Assembly (NCBI GenBank): GCA_020634875.1
Contig: JACKAX010000014.1
Location: forward strand, 13,794 to 77,793
Source of the DNA: Anaerolineales bacterium
Lineage (GTDB): Bacteria > Chloroflexota > Anaerolineae > Anaerolineales > JABWBV01
Direction: 5' to 3'
Length of the DNA: 64,000 nucleotides
Shown here: positions 44,270-52,764 of the stretch, one piece after another
How the letters are laid out: the number at the start of each line of letters is the position of its first letter
Numbering within the stretch: position 1 is the first letter of the stretch
Notes under the pieces: generated by a model
Told to the model about the DNA's origin: nothing
Seen by the model: only the letters and a program-made list of their open reading frames with translations
Databases searched by the model: none
Program-made: the position numbers and the translations under genes

Positions 44270-44304
44270 AAGACATCGGAAGTCAAGATGACTTCCGATG
44301 TCTT
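44270..44304. repeat. Perfect 16-bp hairpin in the hppD leader
   Basis: AAGACATCGGAAGTCA (44270-44285) and TGACTTCCGATGTCTT (44289-44304) with a 3-nt loop lie 31 bp before the hppD start. The core TCGGAAGTC is shared with the arms of the elements at 39456-39552 and 58844-58938. T-rich sequence after it on the minus strand is weak, so it need not be a terminator. Confidence 0.85.
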
Positions 44305-44395
44305 AATCCTGAAGACGTGGTTAGTGTACTACAAGGAAGGAAATAGAGAACTTAAGGAAATGTAAAAGAACAGACTGATAACGTTACCGAAAATT

Positions 44396-45664
44396 CTAAG
44401 GAACCCACTCGATATTCCCATACAAAGTCGAGGCCTCCAGCAATTGCACCAACCCACTGCCATCGGGTTGCATTACATAAAGGCCGGACGAGGTGATGAA
44501 GGCAATCTGGGTTCCATCAGGGGAAAAATCGCCAAACATGCCTTGCGCTTTCAAATCTGTGATTTGTTGAGCTGATCCGTCCACCAGCGAAACCCGCCAG
44601 AAATCGGAGGGGACAGTGTGGGCGGAGGCGATGTGAACCCCCATCAATTTCTCCCACCAAGCGAGCGGCGTGGGGGTTCCCGTATCGGAAACTGCGCTGA
44701 AATAGAGATATTGGTTATCCGGCGAAAAGAAGGGGGCGTCAATAGTGGGGAATTGCGCGGGGTCCAGCACCCGAACGGGGTTACTACCGTCCGCGTTGGA
44801 CACAAACATTTCGTCATAATCCTGATCCCCAAACGTGACATACGCCATCTTTGTCCCGTCGGCGGACATCCGCTCCCAGTACGCGTTCTCGACCACCAAT
44901 TCTGGTGTTCCCACCCCGGCACTGGCTCCAATCGCCGCGCCGGAACCAGCCTTGTACGGCGCCCGGTATATGTGATACCGGAACCCGGACGGGGCGGTGT
45001 TATCCGCGAAAAAATATGAGTAATAAACATAATCCATTGCCGGGGTGAAGAACGAGCCAAACATCGCTTCCACGTCTTCTGTGCGTAAGAGAACGGGGTC
45101 TAGTTGTCCATCGGGGCGGAGGACGTATTGATCGGTGTAACCGTAACTCGGTTTGCCGGGCGGGGGAGGTGGGGCGTAGGAGAGCAAAATGCCGCTCGCG
45201 TCCGAAGCAACCGAGGCAGAGAGAATCCACGCTTTGGTGTTGGGTTCGGTCACAAAGAGGGCAGAGAGGGTTCCGGTGCCGGGTTCAAAAGATAGAACGG
45301 CTTGTGTGCCATCGGCAAGGGTGGCGAGAAAAATCATGCGGCCTTGCAGTCCGGTAGCGGATTGGCCAGAGAAGTTTTGCAGGTCAGTTCCCACGGTGGG
45401 GAAGAGGAAGGGCACGGTGGGGGTTGGGGTAGGTGAGGCGGTCGCGGTGGGGTCGCCCGGTTGGGTCGCGGTGGGAGTGAGGGTTGGCGGTTGGGTGGGC
45501 GTGTCCGTCGGGGTGAGGGTGGGGGCGGGGGTATCCGTTGGCGGCGCGGCGGTCCGCGTGGGGACGAGTTGGGTTTGGGAGATTTCCACGGAACAGGCAC
45601 TCACGAGGAAAATCAAACCCAAAAAAGAGAGGATGAAGAGGGCGCGCAGGAGATGTTTTTTCAT
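44396..45664 (-). CDS. Lipoprotein with TolB/PD40-type propeller
   Basis: The 422-residue protein has a lipobox LVSAC (about 18-22), a long Thr/Pro-rich linker (about 30-80) and a beta-propeller with PD40-like blades: GILLSYAPPPPPG, MSADGTKMAYVTFGD, SPDNQYLYFSAVSD and DFSPDGTQIAFITSSG. It is anchored outside the cell and its partner is unknown. The ATG at 45664 overlaps the stop of the CopC-CopD-cytochrome gene by 4 bp (ATGA), so it is the last gene of the copper cluster. Confidence 0.78.
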   Translation of the reverse strand: MKKHLLRALFILSFLGLIFLVSACSVEISQTQLVPTRTAAPPTDTPAPTLTPTDTPTQPPTLTPTATQPGDPTATASPTPTPTVPFLFPTVGTDLQNFSGQSATGLQGRMIFLATLADGTQAVLSFEPGTGTLSALFVTEPNTKAWILSASVASDASGILLSYAPPPPPGKPSYGYTDQYVLRPDGQLDPVLLRTEDVEAMFGSFFTPAMDYVYYSYFFADNTAPSGFRYHIYRAPYKAGSGAAIGASAGVGTPELVVENAYWERMSADGTKMAYVTFGDQDYDEMFVSNADGSNPVRVLDPAQFPTIDAPFFSPDNQYLYFSAVSDTGTPTPLAWWEKLMGVHIASAHTVPSDFWRVSLVDGSAQQITDLKAQGMFGDFSPDGTQIAFITSSGLYVMQPDGSGLVQLLEASTLYGNIEWVP

Positions 45665-47877
45665 GGTTGGGAGGTAGGGGTAGCAGTTCTTGAAAAGGTG
45701 CGAATGTAGTTGACCACATTCCAGCGTTCTTTGTCCGTCAAGATTTGGGCGAACGCGGGCATCGCGGAATCTGGGCCGAAACCGTTGGTGATCCAATCGT
45801 ACAGCCTGCCATCCGGGTGAATGCCCGGTTGGGTGTGGCGGTACAAATCGGCAGGCGGAGGAATAAGCGTTAACCCGACGGGGCCATCGCCGCGTCCGGT
45901 CGGACCATGACAGGATAGGCATTGAATCTGGTAAATGGCCTGTCCCGCGGCGATGGATTGGGGATTGGGCGGGATCGGGTTGACTTTAAATTCTTGGGTA
46001 TTAGCGGGCAGGTAGAAAACAAACCCGGCAGCCAGCAGAAGGGCAAGCGCAGGACCACGCACGGTAAGCCACCGCATGGAGTGAGCGCGTTGGAGACGCT
46101 GGAGAGCGTTCAGGTAAAGAACCGCACTCACCATCAAGAGGAAGCTATTAAGACGGTTCCAGGGGAATGTGCCGCTTGCATTTGAGGTCGCGCCTACGTT
46201 GAAGTCGAAGTTCGCAAAGGCATCAAACTGGCCCTCGCGACGCACGGCGACTTGAATCTGCCAGGTATCAGGCATACTTAAATACGCGCCCTGCACACGA
46301 TACACCCCCTCCCCCACCTCATCCAGTGCGATGAGGGACGGGGGGAGGTCGGCGCTGGTAGGTGTAAATTGCAAGGCCACTTCTTTTGCCCCTGTGACAG
46401 GCTCGCTGTTTGCGGTCAACTTAACGGAAAAGGTGTTGATGCCGATTTTGCCGGGATCAACTTCTAGCTGGATAGTCAAATCGTCCGCTTTTGCGGTGGT
46501 ACGGATTTTGGTATCGGTGCCAATGGCACGTGCAGGGGGAACTGCGGTAAACAAGCCTACGCTCAACAGTAACAGGATGGCAAAAATCACTTCGGTGCTA
46601 ACCAGCCCGCGAAACCGGTTGACAAGCGAGCCGTTCCCGCCGTCGTTTTGTGCGGCACGGCGCATGGTGGGGGAAGTGTTCAGGAGGTTGAGCGCGCCGA
46701 GCATGAGCATCGGCAAAAAGAGCAGGGTTTTGACGATCAGCACCCGACCGTACAAGGTGGTGGTCAACGCGTCAAATGAGCCAACCCGTAAATAGGCAGA
46801 ATACAATCCGCTCAGACCGATCAAGGCAACGCTGACCAGCGCGAGGTTGGAAAAGCGTGGGATGAGCTGCGCGGTCAACCGCGTGCGAACAGGGGCATCC
46901 AACCCACGCGTGGCCCACAACGCCCCGATGAAAAATGCCAGCCCCCCCACCCAGGTCGCCGCGCCCAGGAGGTGAACCCAATCCGCCAGGAGCGGGAAAA
47001 ATGGTCGGGCCTCGGCAGCGGCGTGGCTGTTGAGGCTGAAGGTGACGAGGATCAGCAGCGTGGCTCCCAGTGCGAGCCAGCGATCCCGATTGGTTTTGAC
47101 ATTTAACAGCAAGCGAATATTGACCAGAATCAACACAAACCGCGCCATCCACAATGCACCATACTTGGTATTAAATAAAAGCGTTTCGATGGCCGGGTTC
47201 CACGGGGCAACAAGCGGTTTGCCCGCCACCTGCCCCGCTTGCGTCAAAAGCCCCCAAAGGTTTGCGACGACAAGCAACGCCAAGGCCCCTGCTTCGAGCG
47301 TGCGCCAAATAAAAGGGATCGAAAGGATAGTTACTTCTTCATTATTTTGCGCCACGGGTTGCCAGACACGCAAGACAAACAGCCCCCCCCCGGTCAACAC
47401 AGACACAGCCAGATAACTCAGCCAACGATAGATCACTTCCCCGAAGGAAAGACTAAATTTTTGACTAGCGGCGGCGGCAGCATCCAGAGCGGCGGCGTCC
47501 ACATCCCCTACGGCAAAGGGGAACGCGCCCTCGGTGACATGACTGTCTACGAGGGAGAGGGCTTTCCATTTGACGCTGAAAATGCCGTTCGGGAGAGAGC
47601 GTACGGTCACGGTCATCCGCGTGAGATTGGTGTCGTCTACTTTGTCGTCATCGTTGTCCACCCGTTGACCGGTCGCGTCGAGCACTTCGATGGAACTGAA
47701 ATTCCCCTCCACAGGCTCACTGAAAATGAGTTCGATCAATACAGGCGATTCGCTCAATTGCGCGTTCGCTTCCGGCGTTGAACTGGATAAATACGCGTGG
47801 GCGCTCGCCGGACGGATGTTTATCGAAAAGAGGAGGACAAAGAGTAGCAGATAGCCAAAGGCTCGATGAAGTTTCAT
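45661..47877 (-). CDS. CopC-CopD-cytochrome c fusion protein
   Basis: The 738-residue protein begins with a signal peptide and a CopC domain right after cleavage (SAHAYLSSSTPEANAQL with the copper-binding N-terminal His; SHVTEGAFPFAVGD). A CopD membrane domain follows (about 140-460; eight or so helices, WVHLLGAATWVGGLAFFIGAL), then an Ig-like extracytoplasmic domain (LQFTPTSADLPPS, YRVQGAYLSMPDTWQIQVAV), another membrane helix, and a C-terminal cytochrome c domain with CLSCHGPTGRGDGPVG and a distal Met in DSAMPAFAQILT. CopC/CopD handle copper uptake or binding; the attached haem suggests copper delivery linked to redox work, perhaps to an oxidase (inference). The start was placed at 47877 because the CopC signal begins there. 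Confidence 0.9.
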   Translation of the reverse strand: MKLHRAFGYLLLFVLLFSINIRPASAHAYLSSSTPEANAQLSESPVLIELIFSEPVEGNFSSIEVLDATGQRVDNDDDKVDDTNLTRMTVTVRSLPNGIFSVKWKALSLVDSHVTEGAFPFAVGDVDAAALDAAAAASQKFSLSFGEVIYRWLSYLAVSVLTGGGLFVLRVWQPVAQNNEEVTILSIPFIWRTLEAGALALLVVANLWGLLTQAGQVAGKPLVAPWNPAIETLLFNTKYGALWMARFVLILVNIRLLLNVKTNRDRWLALGATLLILVTFSLNSHAAAEARPFFPLLADWVHLLGAATWVGGLAFFIGALWATRGLDAPVRTRLTAQLIPRFSNLALVSVALIGLSGLYSAYLRVGSFDALTTTLYGRVLIVKTLLFLPMLMLGALNLLNTSPTMRRAAQNDGGNGSLVNRFRGLVSTEVIFAILLLLSVGLFTAVPPARAIGTDTKIRTTAKADDLTIQLEVDPGKIGINTFSVKLTANSEPVTGAKEVALQFTPTSADLPPSLIALDEVGEGVYRVQGAYLSMPDTWQIQVAVRREGQFDAFANFDFNVGATSNASGTFPWNRLNSFLLMVSAVLYLNALQRLQRAHSMRWLTVRGPALALLLAAGFVFYLPANTQEFKVNPIPPNPQSIAAGQAIYQIQCLSCHGPTGRGDGPVGLTLIPPPADLYRHTQPGIHPDGRLYDWITNGFGPDSAMPAFAQILTDKERWNVVNYIRTFSRTATPTSQP

Positions 47878-47937
47878 AGGAGAGTATTGACGGCGAAAAA
47901 CCGAGTTTTTTAGGACCGGTACGGGGGCCAAGCTATT

Positions 47938-47985
47938 CCGTATTGCGTATTCCGTTTTTTTAGGACTACGGAATACGCAATACGG
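47938..47985. repeat. 18-bp inverted repeat (ATTCCGTATTGC type)
   Basis: CCGTATTGCGTATTCCGT (47938-47955) and its exact complement (47968-47985) are separated by 12 bp. Together with a repeated TTTTTTAGGAC (47906-47916 and 47956-47966) they fill the gap between two cluster genes. Confidence 0.85.
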
Positions 47986-48000
47986 ATCACGCACGAACGT

Positions 48001-48477
48001 TTATTCGTTTACAGTAATCATCGCGGAAGCCCCGTCTTCCAATTCTTCGTGGGTGGGCAAGCCTAAGTACACTTCAAGATGGTGCATACCAGGATCGAGA
48101 CCATGCAAGACGAATTTTGTCCCGCCATTCTCGATCATTGTCCACACATTCCCATCCACGTACAGATGCCAATGATTGCCCTCGCCAGCAAGATCAAAAT
48201 TTTCGGTTTCGATTTCGACCAGCACATCATCATCTTTATTAAATGTGGCTCCATCTACAGGGGAGACGATTTTGACCACCGCGCCGTTGTTTGCCACGCG
48301 CACAACGCCATCGTCGCTATGATCGTGTTCCATCGTATGCTCACTGCCCATGTCCATGGAATCCATTGAGTGTTCATCAGTAGTCTGCGTTTGCGCGGGG
48401 GTGCAAGCCGCCAGGGTAAAAATCATCACAAGTAAAAGCCCGGCAAGATACCAGGGTCGAATTGTTAAGTGTTTCAT
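48001..48477 (-). CDS. His/Met-rich copper-cluster lipoprotein (DUF4399-like domain)
   Basis: The 158-residue protein has a lipobox LAAC, then a metal-binding-looking stretch rich in His, Met and acidic residues (EHSMDSMDMGSEHTMEHDHS), and a beta-sandwich domain with NFDLAGEGNHWHLYVDGNVW and PGMHHLEVYLG, similar to DUF4399. It may bind copper outside the membrane and pass it to the CopC/CopD protein next door. The ATG at 48477 follows CGGAGAAAATACG. A 98-bp nested inverted repeat precedes it by 34 bp. Confidence 0.8.
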   Translation of the reverse strand: MKHLTIRPWYLAGLLLVMIFTLAACTPAQTQTTDEHSMDSMDMGSEHTMEHDHSDDGVVRVANNGAVVKIVSPVDGATFNKDDDVLVEIETENFDLAGEGNHWHLYVDGNVWTMIENGGTKFVLHGLDPGMHHLEVYLGLPTHEELEDGASAMITVNE

Positions 48478-48511
48478 CGTATTTTCTCCGTTTGGGGGAT
48501 GTATTTGAACG

Positions 48512-48609
48512 CAACCCCTAAAGGTTTTTTGTCTAATTAAGCCACAATTCTGCTTGGATTTGTGGCTTTTCAAACGTATTACCCTGTCGGGGAAAACCTT
48601 TAGGGGTTG
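48512..48609. repeat. 98-bp nested inverted-repeat element with CAACCCCTAAAGGTTTT arms
   Basis: Perfect 17-bp arms (48512-48528 and 48593-48609) enclose 64 bp with an inner hairpin GCCACAA/TTGTGGC (48541-48566). Length and layout match the 95- and 97-bp elements at 58844 and 39456, but the arm sequence is different. Confidence 0.88.
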
Positions 48610-48647
48610 AGGCTATGTTGATTGATTGCGGAGTTTCTGCGTGCCCC

Positions 48648-49256
48648 TTACCCTTTTGTGCGGCGCAACAAAGAAAACACACCCACCACAAGCCCTAGCA
48701 AGCCCGCCACCAATCCGGCAATCGCCAGCAGGTTGGCGGTCTTTAACTGCGCCTGGGTTTGTTGTAATTCACTCTGCATTTGCACCACATCCGGCTGTTC
48801 CTGGGGAAACTGGATCACTTTGGCGGGTTGCACCTCGTCCAATTCCACGGAAACAGCCACGGGGTTCTCTCCAATCGTACCTTGTAATTGCAGTTCGTAA
48901 GTTCCGCGCACCGTCGGATACAGATCGATCAAGAAAACGCCATCTTCCCCCGCTGGTTCGGGAATGCCAAGAAAAGACCGGCCTCCATACAAGATCGTGC
49001 CTTCAAGATCGACTTTGACATCGTTCGCGAGCGGAGTCTCCCCATCCAGAATTTGAAGCAAGACCGCATTCCGATCCCCCACCACGACAGGTTCTTTCTG
49101 CCAACCCACGATGAACGTAAACGGATCAGCCTCTACACGCGTATGGGCGCTGGCCCGGGTCGCCAAACTGGCTCCCGTCCCAGCTAAGAACAACGCACTC
49201 AACAAAAATAAAATAAATCGGGAAGAATACTTCTGGGTTTGCATAGGACGCAACAT
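48648..49256 (-). CDS. Secreted, C-terminally anchored protein of the copper cluster
   Basis: The 202-residue protein has a signal peptide (about 1-38, ending ATRASAH), an extracytoplasmic beta domain (VEADPFTFIVGWQKEPVVVG, RGTYELQLQGTIGENP), a short Gln-rich helix (QSELQQTQAQLKTA) and a C-terminal membrane segment followed by RRTKG. The His right after the cleavage site recalls the CopC N terminus. The beta domain resembles YtkA/FixH-like domains found near copper and cytochrome-oxidase genes, but this is only a visual resemblance. The ATG at 49256 follows GGAGTTTTCT. Confidence 0.7.
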   Translation of the reverse strand: MLRPMQTQKYSSRFILFLLSALFLAGTGASLATRASAHTRVEADPFTFIVGWQKEPVVVGDRNAVLLQILDGETPLANDVKVDLEGTILYGGRSFLGIPEPAGEDGVFLIDLYPTVRGTYELQLQGTIGENPVAVSVELDEVQPAKVIQFPQEQPDVVQMQSELQQTQAQLKTANLLAIAGLVAGLLGLVVGVFSLLRRTKG

Positions 49257-49292
49257 AGAAAACTCCAGGGTGATAAAAAAATTCGATAACCG

Positions 49293-49349
49293 ATTCCGTA
49301 ATCCTTATTTCGCATCATGAGTATCTATACGGAATACGGATTACGGAAT
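49293..49349. repeat. Inverted repeat (ATTCCGTAATCC type)
   Basis: ATTCCGTAATCC (49293-49304) and GGATTACGGAAT (49338-49349) enclose 33 bp; further partial copies such as ACGGAATACGG lie inside and after. The same word family occurs at 47938-47985. Confidence 0.75.
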
Positions 49350-49397
49350 ACACAATCATTCCAGACCCCGCAAGCCTGGAAATTCTGAATTTCAAGT

Positions 49398-49793
49398 TCA
49401 AAGCTTTGGAGGCGGTGGCAAAATCAGTGGCTCCCACTCTGCCGTATGAACATGCAAACCGGGCAAAGACCACCAAATATCCCCCGCACGTGCCATCGCG
49501 ATAAGGAATGAAGTTGGCGTCACTTTCAACGGTTTGACTTCCGTTTGAAGCGTCTGCGCCAACTGCAACAAATAATCATGCGAATGGGAATGGTGGGCGT
49601 GTTCTGGGGATACATGCGGATGCACTGTCGCCACGTTAGGATTCAACCAACAGGCGCACAACCCAGGTGGGGCCACCGCAACCGAACCGACCAAATAACA
49701 CAGCACCAGACGCCAAAAGCCCCCCTGGTAACGCTTAAAAAGCCCAAACGCGCCGCGCATCAACGCCCTACCCAACCCCTTACGGGCATCCAA
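49398..49793 (-). CDS. Small membrane protein with His-rich loop, copper cluster
   Basis: The 131-residue product has a basic N terminus, one membrane segment (about 27-45, with CAC at its outer end: GLCACWLNP), and then a His-rich stretch HPHVSPEHAHHSHSHDYL that could bind metal. I do not recognise the C-terminal half (SFLIAMARAGDIWWSLPGLH). Its start overlaps the end of the upstream gene by 14 bp, and an internal ATG at residue 12 is also possible. The function is unknown; its place in the copper cluster and the His residues suggest metal handling. Confidence 0.65.
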   Translation of the reverse strand: MDARKGLGRALMRGAFGLFKRYQGGFWRLVLCYLVGSVAVAPPGLCACWLNPNVATVHPHVSPEHAHHSHSHDYLLQLAQTLQTEVKPLKVTPTSFLIAMARAGDIWWSLPGLHVHTAEWEPLILPPPPKL

Positions 49794-50427
49794 CTTTCAA
49801 AGTCCTGTGACTGCGCGCGACAAACGCTTCCGTCGCCGTCGTCCCACATGCCGCAACTGTCACGACATAATCCCCCCGCGTAATTGTCAAAAAGCGTGCC
49901 TCCCCTGCGGCGAGCACCAACACATAACTCCCAGGTCCGGCCAATGCCACCGAAACCGCTTCATCCGTTTGATTTTCGAGCTTTACTTCTACCAATTTCT
50001 CCGTCGCGCACGATTTAAACCGCAACGTAGAAATTTTTGTCAAATTCATCGTCCCTTGCGCCCCCACTGCACACAACATCATCTCAAAAGAATACGTTCC
50101 CCGGCTCACCACAAACTCCCGCGTCTCCCCACTTGCCACATTCAACACATACATCTGCGGGCCGGTTAACGTCATCGAAAACGGCAACTCACTCCCGTTC
50201 ATTACCTTCAAGCGAACTGGCCCCGTCCCGGGTGCCGAAGAAGCATCTGAAGAAGGGGCAGGCGTGCCCGCGGGAGGCGGGGTAGGCAAGCAGGGTAATC
50301 CCGGAACAAAATATCCTGTCACCGTCAAACAACCCGGATGCAGCCACCCGGTGAACGCGGTCAACAGACCCAATACCAACATCCCCCATCCCGCTAACAA
50401 AAATCGAAAGAGGAAAGATCTACGCAT
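49780..50427 (-). CDS. Secreted protein with two similar beta-domains
   Basis: The 215-residue protein has an N-terminal signal anchor (about 7-28), a Pro/Ser/Ala-rich linker, and two tandem domains that resemble each other: VMNGSELPFSMTLTGPQMYV plus GETREFVVSRGTYSFEMMLC, and LENQTDEAVSVALAGPGSYV plus GEARFLTITRGDYVVTVAAC. Both share a Leu-Thr/Ala-Gly-Pro turn and a Cys after the last strand. This suggests an internal duplication. The function is unknown. It is the first gene of the minus-strand cluster and is divergent from the SBBP-repeat gene. Confidence 0.7.
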   Translation of the reverse strand: MRRSFLFRFLLAGWGMLVLGLLTAFTGWLHPGCLTVTGYFVPGLPCLPTPPPAGTPAPSSDASSAPGTGPVRLKVMNGSELPFSMTLTGPQMYVLNVASGETREFVVSRGTYSFEMMLCAVGAQGTMNLTKISTLRFKSCATEKLVEVKLENQTDEAVSVALAGPGSYVLVLAAGEARFLTITRGDYVVTVAACGTTATEAFVARSHRTLKVGCP

Positions 50428-50625
50428 CAGAAAAGAATCTCAAAAGCCGGGCCAAAAGCCCAATCTGCGAAAACAGGTCTTCACAGAAAAGTTATTTGAT
50501 TCAACAGGAAAATGAGCGGCGTTCATGGTATCGTAAATACAAATGCCTGTCAACAATCATACACGCCATCCATAAGCATGATTAAAGATATACTTAACCG
50601 CATTCCTATCAAAATCAGGTTCCCC

Positions 50626-52761
50626 ATGCAAAAACGATACCTTTCTCTCCTCCTTGCCTTCTTGAGCGGCCTCTGTTTTCTTCAACCCGCCCCCGCCGCA
50701 CCCCCAACCACTCCCGAAAAAACATCTATCCTCTTCATCGAAAACGTCGGCCAATTTGACCCCCGCGCCCGTTTCCTCGTCCAGGCGGATGGCCTCACCC
50801 TTTGGTTGACTGATAATAGCCTTTGGATCACGCTCCCCGATCCGGATCAAACTCCCGCGCAGAATCTCCTCCCCTCCCTGCTCGCGCCGGATGCCATTAA
50901 CCCGACCGGGCGCGCGCCCCTCCGTGGGACCAGCTACCAGCTCACCTTCCCCGGCGCCACCCCAACCCTCGCCCCCTTCGCCCCCCAAACTGCCAATGTC
51001 TCCTACTTTACCCCAGACGGTAACTTTCCCAACGTCCCCGCGTGGGGCGGCGTGCAAATGACCCTCACCCCCGAACTCACCCTCGAACTCACCGCAACCG
51101 ACGGACACCTCACCCTGACCTTCCACCCCGCCGCGCCGGACCTCACCCTTCCCCTCCACCTCGCAGGCGCAGATACCTTCCGCACCCTCAATGGCCTCCC
51201 TGCCCTCCCCACCCCTGCGGGCGACCTTCCCCTCCCCCTCCGTACCACCGCCCCCCTAACCCTCCATCTCACTGCCCAAACTTCCCTCACCGATCTTTCT
51301 CTAACCCCAACCCTCTCCCCCAACCTCGCCCTCATCCCCGACCCCACCAATCTCACCTACAGCACCTACCTAGGCGGCGTCTCCGACGATACTCCCAACA
51401 CCATCGCCGTCAGCCCTTCTGGCGAAATCTACATCGCCGGAGACACCTACTCCGCCATCTTTCCCGGCGAACCCGGTCAGGATGTCCCCACCCACTACAT
51501 CGCCGCGTTCATCAGCAAACTGGATAATACCGGCACCGCCCTGGCCTACAACATCAACATGGTCAGCGCGGGTCTCACCGAAAACGTTGTCAAAGATATT
51601 GTCGTGGACAACGACGGTAATGCCTACGTTGGCGGTTTTACCGATTCCGCAGACTTTCCCGCCACCCCCGGCGCGTATGATACCGTTCCCCCCGCCGCGA
51701 CAAACTTGTACAAAGCGTTCGCGATGAAGATCAACGCCTCTGGATTTGTCGTTTATGCAACCTTGCTCGGCACTAACACCGCGAACGAACTTGGCAACGG
51801 CATCGCCGTGGATAACGCGGGCAACGCGTACCTGACCGGGTACACCGAATCCGCGGGGTTCCCGACCACCGCAGCGGCATATGATCAAACATTGGGAGGG
51901 GAGCGCGACGCATTCGTCACCAAGTTCAACACAACAGGGAGCGCAGTTTTGTATAGCACCTTTCTGGGTGGAAGCAGTAAAGACAACGGCGAACGGATCG
52001 TGCTCGATGCGTCCAACCACGCCATCATCAGCGGGTACAGTGAAGATGGGTCAACCTTTCCGCAAACGGGATTGGCAATTGGCCCTACCGGGGCGTGGGA
52101 TATTTTCGTCAGTCAGCTCAATACGAATGGGACGGGGATGATCTATTCCACCGTCATCGGCGGGAGCAGTTATGATTTTTATGCACAGGGATTGGCGCTA
52201 GATGCGGCAGGCAATGCCTACGTCAGCGGGGAAACGTACAGCGATGATTTCCCCACCACCCCCGGCGCGTATGACTCCGCGTTGAGCGGGCAGGTGGACC
52301 CGGTCGTGTTCAAACTCAACAACACAGGAACAGTGCTGGCCTTTTCAACCTATCTGGGGGGCAGCAGTGATGGGGTGTACGAATTTATCTATGATCTGGC
52401 GCTTGATAGTGCGAATGCCCCCTACATGGTGGGCTTCACCGACTCAGCAGATTTCCCAACCACGCCCGGCGCATACCAACATTTTCTCTCCGGGCCAACC
52501 GATTTGTTCGCAGGCAAACTGAACCCCGCCGGGACCGGGTTGGACTATCTCACCCTGTTGGGGGGCACGTTGGAGGAGTACGGGGCTGCGATTGCGGTGA
52601 AAACACCCAACGAGTTCGTCATCACCGGGTCATCGAATTCCGCGAATTTCCCAACCACTTCCAACGCGTTCGACCGTACGCCCAACGGAGGAAGTGACGG
52701 GGTCGTGGTCGCGTTCAGACCGTTGCCGTTACAGGTGTATTTGCCTTTGGTTGTGAGATAA
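50626..52761 (+). CDS. Secreted SBBP-repeat propeller protein with YLP tail
   Basis: The 711-residue product starts at the ATG at 50626, which begins a signal peptide (KRYLSLLLAFLSGLCFL). Residues about 35-230 form an N-terminal domain of the DUF7948 kind (FIENVGQFDPRARFLVQADG). After that come several SBBP beta-propeller repeats, recognised by STYLGGVSDDTPNTIAVSPSG, VGGFTDSADFPATPGAYD, TGYTESAGFPTTAAAYDQ, SGETYSDDFPTTPGAYDS and VGFTDSADFPTTPGAYQ (each given in part). The C terminus is LQVYLPLVVR, the shared tail of this window's secreted proteins. The function is unknown; binding or adhesion outside the cell is likely. Base composition is strongly C-rich on the coding strand in the first half. 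Confidence 0.82.
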   Translation: MQKRYLSLLLAFLSGLCFLQPAPAAPPTTPEKTSILFIENVGQFDPRARFLVQADGLTLWLTDNSLWITLPDPDQTPAQNLLPSLLAPDAINPTGRAPLRGTSYQLTFPGATPTLAPFAPQTANVSYFTPDGNFPNVPAWGGVQMTLTPELTLELTATDGHLTLTFHPAAPDLTLPLHLAGADTFRTLNGLPALPTPAGDLPLPLRTTAPLTLHLTAQTSLTDLSLTPTLSPNLALIPDPTNLTYSTYLGGVSDDTPNTIAVSPSGEIYIAGDTYSAIFPGEPGQDVPTHYIAAFISKLDNTGTALAYNINMVSAGLTENVVKDIVVDNDGNAYVGGFTDSADFPATPGAYDTVPPAATNLYKAFAMKINASGFVVYATLLGTNTANELGNGIAVDNAGNAYLTGYTESAGFPTTAAAYDQTLGGERDAFVTKFNTTGSAVLYSTFLGGSSKDNGERIVLDASNHAIISGYSEDGSTFPQTGLAIGPTGAWDIFVSQLNTNGTGMIYSTVIGGSSYDFYAQGLALDAAGNAYVSGETYSDDFPTTPGAYDSALSGQVDPVVFKLNNTGTVLAFSTYLGGSSDGVYEFIYDLALDSANAPYMVGFTDSADFPTTPGAYQHFLSGPTDLFAGKLNPAGTGLDYLTLLGGTLEEYGAAIAVKTPNEFVITGSSNSANFPTTSNAFDRTPNGGSDGVVVAFRPLPLQVYLPLVVR

Positions 52762-52764
52762 AAA

